From positions 1,149,508 to 1,213,507 of the forward strand of contig ML213504.1 of assembly GCA_004369045.1 (NCBI GenBank): 64,000 nt of DNA. Reading direction: 5' to 3'. Below the pieces are notes generated by a model. That model was not told the DNA's origin. It did no database searches and saw only the letters and a program-made list of their open reading frames with translations. Source of the stretch: Heliocybe sulcata (taxonomy: Eukaryota; Basidiomycota; Agaricomycetes; Gloeophyllales; Gloeophyllaceae). A program made the translations under genes and the position numbers. This document shows positions 60,746 through 64,000 of this stretch, in pieces (position 1 is the first letter of the stretch; each line of letters starts with the position of its first letter).

Positions 60746-62806
60746 ATGAGCAGCGAGCTTTCAGATGCTCTCAATCCTTATGCAGCGCAGAATAGGGCCC
60801 GTACCAACAATGGGTACAATCAATACCTAGCCCCGCCGCAGCCCGTGGTTCAACAGCCCAGGCCGTATATTCCACACCGAAGTGAACTGGAGCTTGCCAT
60901 TGCTGAACCTCCCTCGACGTGCCCACCTCCTCAGTAAGTATTTACGGGCACCCTGTTACGAGTATTACTGATGTGGTCTTTAAGGCCTCTCCCACCGCCA
61001 AGACCAGATAGTATCACTGTGAATGCCGTACAGGAATTATTTCGTGTTATTGCTGCCAGCAAGGAGGGGAACGAACTAGAGCGCAAGCGCAGGATAGCTT
61101 GGGAGCAAGAGCAAGACGCAAAGCAGACCCAACGTGAGGCTGAGCTCGAGAGGCAGCTCGCGGAGATGCGTCAGGAACTGGCTTCCTTGAAGGCATACGT
61201 TGCTATCCTGCCAGCACTACTCAAGAACAGCAACTCGAGTACTCCAGGGTTTCCACAGATTCAAGCGCCTCTTAATAATACAGACTCACCGTCTATACAG
61301 CCCGTGTCACCGGTATCTCAGGCCTCATATCCCCACATCACTGCAGTGCAGACGTTGTCATATCATCCCGCTGGAGCACTGCAGCCACTGTCCCCAATCT
61401 CTCAGCCACCTTCACGGCCTCTGCCATCGTTCATTGAAGGTTCCTCGACTCAGCCTCTCGTGTATGCGTATAATCCGGATATCCCCCTTGACACACACGA
61501 CGCTATTCCAGAGTCTTCCCCTTCTACCTCCTCTTCCCCTCACTTCCAACGCGCTGAACCTTCATCCAGAGGAGCGCTGTCAACAGAAGCAGGAACACCC
61601 TCTACGATTCCGAGGCGCAGGAGGAGGGAAAGTCCTGATCAGCCTGCGGACGGAGACGATGAAGAAAGCGACGACGAAAGCAGCACTGAACGACCCCAGC
61701 GACCCCTGAAGCGCGTAAATCATCACGATAACCGAATTCTGACCGTTCATGTCAGTCCAGTTACTTAGATCCAATAGACACGCGCTGAAGGCGTTTTCTA
61801 GCACGCCATGCGACATCAAATTATCCGGTCAATGCATTTAGAGAATGATCAACGTCTGCCCGATAATCACATCGAAGGTGCCCCCATTGGGCAAGATGAG
61901 CCGGTCCGCTTCGTGTGGCTGAAGACTGTCAGACAGTCTGAGCATAACGCCAATATGCGAAAGCGTGTTCTCGAGGAACTGAAGGTGAACCGGAAGACAT
62001 TATACAAATATGTTCCAGAGTCCGACTTCGATGATAAGACCTTGGAGGCGGTCTTTGACCAAGCCTTCACCACGTTCCGACATAAATTCAAGACACAGAA
62101 AGATGCCACAGCCGCGCAGAAGCACAAGGCCAAAGAAAATAACAAAGCTGTCAAGGCAAGAAGGCATAGTCGGAAGAAAGCTGTACGTCTCGTGCTCTTT
62201 GGTTCTGTCTGCTACTGAAAGGTCATCACGCAGAAGCTATCAACTCGCGTTGATGCCCGTAAGCGAATCGACGAATTCGCTCACGAGACCTTCGACGGTG
62301 CCTTTCAGCACGAATGCATGTCTTCGGAAGATTCCATGGACGAAGAGATTCGCTTTGGAGCCCCTCGCGTACAAGATAAGGGTCAAGTGCTGCGTGTGCG
62401 TGGCCTGCTTTGGCGCAGCTCTCGCTTGCAGAGGTTCTTCGCCACGCTCGACGAAGAAGACCAGACAGACAAAACCTTCAGGCCTAAGCGCGGCGCCGGT
62501 CGCAAAGAGCGTTGTATCGGGCCCCCTCGAGATGGAATGCCCCCTAAGGGGGTCGCGCGTTGGATGATTAGCAGGAGATGGTTGCGTACCATGGAACTAT
62601 CTCAGCCTCAGTTTTCTCAGATACTGAAGGACATAGTTGTCGACAACCTGGATTTCGATTGGGAGCAGTTCCATGGTCTCGGCGACGAGAGTGACGATGA
62701 ATACGGACCTTCGGACTACGGACTAACACAAACGCAATCTTCATATGCACCCACACCTTACCAAGGCACTAGTTATTCCTTGCAATATGCTCTGGCACCT
62801 GTATAG
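60746..62806 (+). CDS. Unrecognised fungal protein with coiled coil and basic region
   Basis: I do not recognise the family. Exons 60746-60933, 60985-61750, 61802-62182 and 62234-62806 have clean GT-AG borders and join in frame to 635 codons. Residues 1-75 are Pro/Gln-rich. A coiled coil follows (ERKRRIAWEQEQDAKQTQRE and on through ERQLAEMRQELASLKAYV). Then comes a long Ser/Pro/Thr-rich linker and an acidic patch (DGDDEESDDESSTE). The second half looks folded: IRSMHLENDQRLPDNHIEGA, KTLYKYVPESDFDDKTLEAV, FRHKFKTQKDATAAQKHKAK, a strongly basic RRHSRKK stretch, then DGMPPKGVARWMISRRWL and DNLDFDWEQFHGLGDESDDE. Basic and acidic blocks suggest a nuclear role, but this is inference. It may belong to a lineage-specific fungal family. 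Confidence 0.7.
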
Positions 62807-62997
62807 ACGCAATCATTTGCCCAGTCGCTTTCGCTAGTTCCATGATGATGTAGCACAATATTGTCCCAGTTCCGATTGCTTTGCATTCGCATGCGTAAAT
62901 TATCCGTTAATTTTGCAGTTCTCCCAGCGGTCGCGTATCTTAGAGCTCTTGACAAGATACGTCGCAAATATTATTACCTTGCGAACCAGACGTCTTT

Positions 62998-63005
62998 GTT
63001 CTTCC
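62998..63005. repeat. Left 8-bp target-site duplication
   Basis: GTTCTTCC, identical to 63859-63866 on the other side of the hAT element. Confidence 0.92.
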
Positions 63006-63024
63006 TAAAGTTGCCGTTGTTCGG
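63006..63024 (+). repeat. Left terminal inverted repeat of hAT
   Basis: Nineteen bases identical to the reverse complement of 63840-63858. It starts directly after the left target duplication. Confidence 0.93.
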
Positions 63025-63318
63025 GTCTGAACCATCTGAACCGCGGTCGACCCCCGACCTGACCCTATCGGACCCCACCCTTATCGACCCAACCTCACGG
63101 TTCACTAGCACTGTGGGTTCGGGCTACGGGTCACTGTCTCCTTCTCCCTGGTGAACCTGGGTCGACCTTGGTTCGACTCGACCCGACCCTCACTTCCCTT
63201 ACCATATACAACATACATGTTGGGTGAGGTCGACCGCCAGGACTGACCCGACCTCATCAAGTAGTCAATGATGCAATGATGTACCATTAGGGTTTCAGAC
63301 TCTGGAAAATATTGCGCC

Positions 63319-63656
63319 ATGCTCGAGACTGTAAATGAGATTGATGAGTATCTCAAATCGCCGTTGGCGATCGGTGATCCGCTGGACTGGTGGAAGGTGA
63401 GGTCAACGAAGCACGCTACCCAGTGCTTGCTTGCGTCGCGCGTGATTTCCTGGCCATCCAGACTTCGTCTGTCCCGTGCGAGAGGGACTTCTCAAATGCT
63501 GGTCTTACGGACGATAAACGTCGAGGCAAATTGACCCCGCAGATGTTCGGGGCCATCCAGTCTCTCAAATCCCACTTCAAAGAGGAGAGGAGGCAGCTGC
63601 AGCTGCAGGCTTCAGCTCAGGAGGAGGCTCGCGGGCAGAACTGGGAGGACTTGTAG
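63319..63656 (+). pseudogene. hAT transposase remnant (dimerisation domain)
   Basis: C-terminal piece of a hAT transposase. The first frame gives IDEYLKSPLAIGDPLDWWK and the next frame continues NEARYPVLACVARDFLAIQ, then SSVPCERDFSNAGLTDDKR and LTPQMFGAIQSLK. These are the family's DPLxWW, YPxLxxxARDxLxI, S/TSVPxER-FSxAG and L-P-x-xxxxLxxLK blocks in order. A one-base frame change near 63393-63400 separates the two parts; a GTGAG in the same spot could alternatively be an intron donor. The RNase H-like catalytic core and the BED zinc finger are absent. Confidence 0.85.
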
Positions 63657-63839
63657 CAGAGTATGTATCCTTAGTATATATATATATCGGAATATGTATA
63701 TGGCTGCAAGAGCGGTTCGAACCTTGGTCGAACCTGACCTGAACCTGCTGTGACCCGACCCCTCTTCGAAGCGTACTCTCCGACCCTCCTCAAGAGGTCG
63801 GGTCGAGGGTCGGGCGAATGTGGCTGACCCGGACCTGAA

Positions 63840-63858
63840 CCGAACAACGGCAACTTTA
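63840..63858 (-). repeat. Right terminal inverted repeat of hAT
   Basis: Perfect inverted copy of 63006-63024, directly before the right target duplication. Confidence 0.93.
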
Positions 63859-63866
63859 GTTCTTCC
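63859..63866. repeat. Right 8-bp target-site duplication
   Basis: GTTCTTCC, identical to 62998-63005; the pair marks the insertion site. Confidence 0.92.
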
Positions 63867-64000
63867 TCTATGGCTGCCACACGTGACACGCTTGAAGTTG
63901 CCGCCGGCTTGTCCATTCGGCTTTGCCACATCTCCCTTACACGGCGGGCAAAGGACGTGTCCAATTTCGCGGGTGGCGCGAAACTGGACACCATGTCCAC

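Larger units (their letters stand above)
63006..63858 (+). mobile_element. Internally deleted hAT DNA transposon, 853 bp
   Basis: Both ends carry a perfect 19-bp terminal inverted repeat, TAAAGTTGCCGTTGTTCGG at 63006-63024 and its complement at 63840-63858. The flanks are an exact 8-bp direct repeat, GTTCTTCC, at 62998-63005 and 63859-63866; 8-bp duplications are the hallmark of hAT transposition. Inside is a C-terminal hAT dimerisation domain fragment on the plus strand but no catalytic core, so the copy is non-autonomous. Perfect ends and duplication suggest a young insertion. Subterminal zones are crowded with GACC/GGTC-type short repeats. Confidence 0.92.
62900..64000 (-). pseudogene. Partial gene interrupted by a hAT element, runs off right edge
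   Basis: On the minus strand the frame is open from the window edge at 64000 to the target duplication at 63866. It encodes a basic/Ser-rich segment with the blocks MWQSRMDKPAATS and AAIEEE. On the far side of the hAT insertion, counting the duplication once, the same frame stays open for 32 more codons to a TAA at 62900-62902. That supports a host exon cut by the insertion. A GTAATA donor-like site at 62976-62977 means the original end could also have been spliced. No start, family or function can be seen because the gene begins outside the window. In the present arrangement the frame instead continues about 62 codons into the element, so the gene may be expressed with a changed tail or may be dead. 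Confidence 0.45.

Noticed and set aside
63660-63700. TA dinucleotide run as a separate microsatellite
   Set aside because: Only about eight TA-like units, located inside the hAT element; treated as part of it.

Overview
This window looks like a fungal chromosome segment, most likely from a mushroom-forming basidiomycete (Agaricomycetes). Genes are dense on both strands and are interrupted by many short GT-AG introns of roughly 45-60 bp. The gene families are typical of basidiomycetes, and proteins often carry long disordered Ser/Pro-rich tails. The order within Agaricomycetes cannot be fixed from the sequence alone. No tRNA, rRNA, CRISPR array or retrovirus-like element was recognised.

Layout, left to right. 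0.1-15 kb: kinesin-8 (KIP3), a p24 cargo receptor (EMP24), Ran-binding protein 1, mitochondrial ClpX, the splicing factor cactin and ubiquitin-activating enzyme UBA1. 16-30 kb: a PHO80/PCL-like cyclin, the STRIPAK subunit Far11/STRIP, diphthamide synthase DPH1, a C2H2 zinc-finger factor and an RNPS1-like SR protein. 29-42.5 kb: the sterol transporter NPC1/NCR1, a CYC2-like mitochondrial reductase, Mediator subunit MED18, the snoRNP assembly factor BCD1, the Fe-S protein DRE2, a forkhead factor and a small membrane protein. 42.7-57.6 kb: AGC kinase SCH9, AIM32, a protein with UIM-like motifs, kinase RIM15 with a C-terminal receiver domain, and mitochondrial ribosomal protein bS18m. 57.6-64 kb: a gene-poor gap, proteasome subunit RPN11, an unrecognised fungal protein, and an internally deleted hAT transposon with clean ends inserted in a gene that runs off the right edge.

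Most genes are unrelated housekeeping genes arranged as divergent or convergent pairs. Very short spacers occur between ClpX and cactin (71 bp between start codons) and between MED18 and BCD1 (15 bp between stop codons). Two functional links stand out. SCH9, RIM15 and a PHO80-like cyclin all belong to nutrient and quiescence signalling in yeast, where Sch9 and Pho80-Pho85 act on Rim15. UBA1, RPN11 and the UIM-like protein belong to, or plausibly connect with, the ubiquitin-proteasome system. The clearest accessory feature is the hAT insertion at 63006-63858, with 19-bp perfect terminal inverted repeats and an exact 8-bp target duplication. I found no clear evidence of a new multi-gene system.
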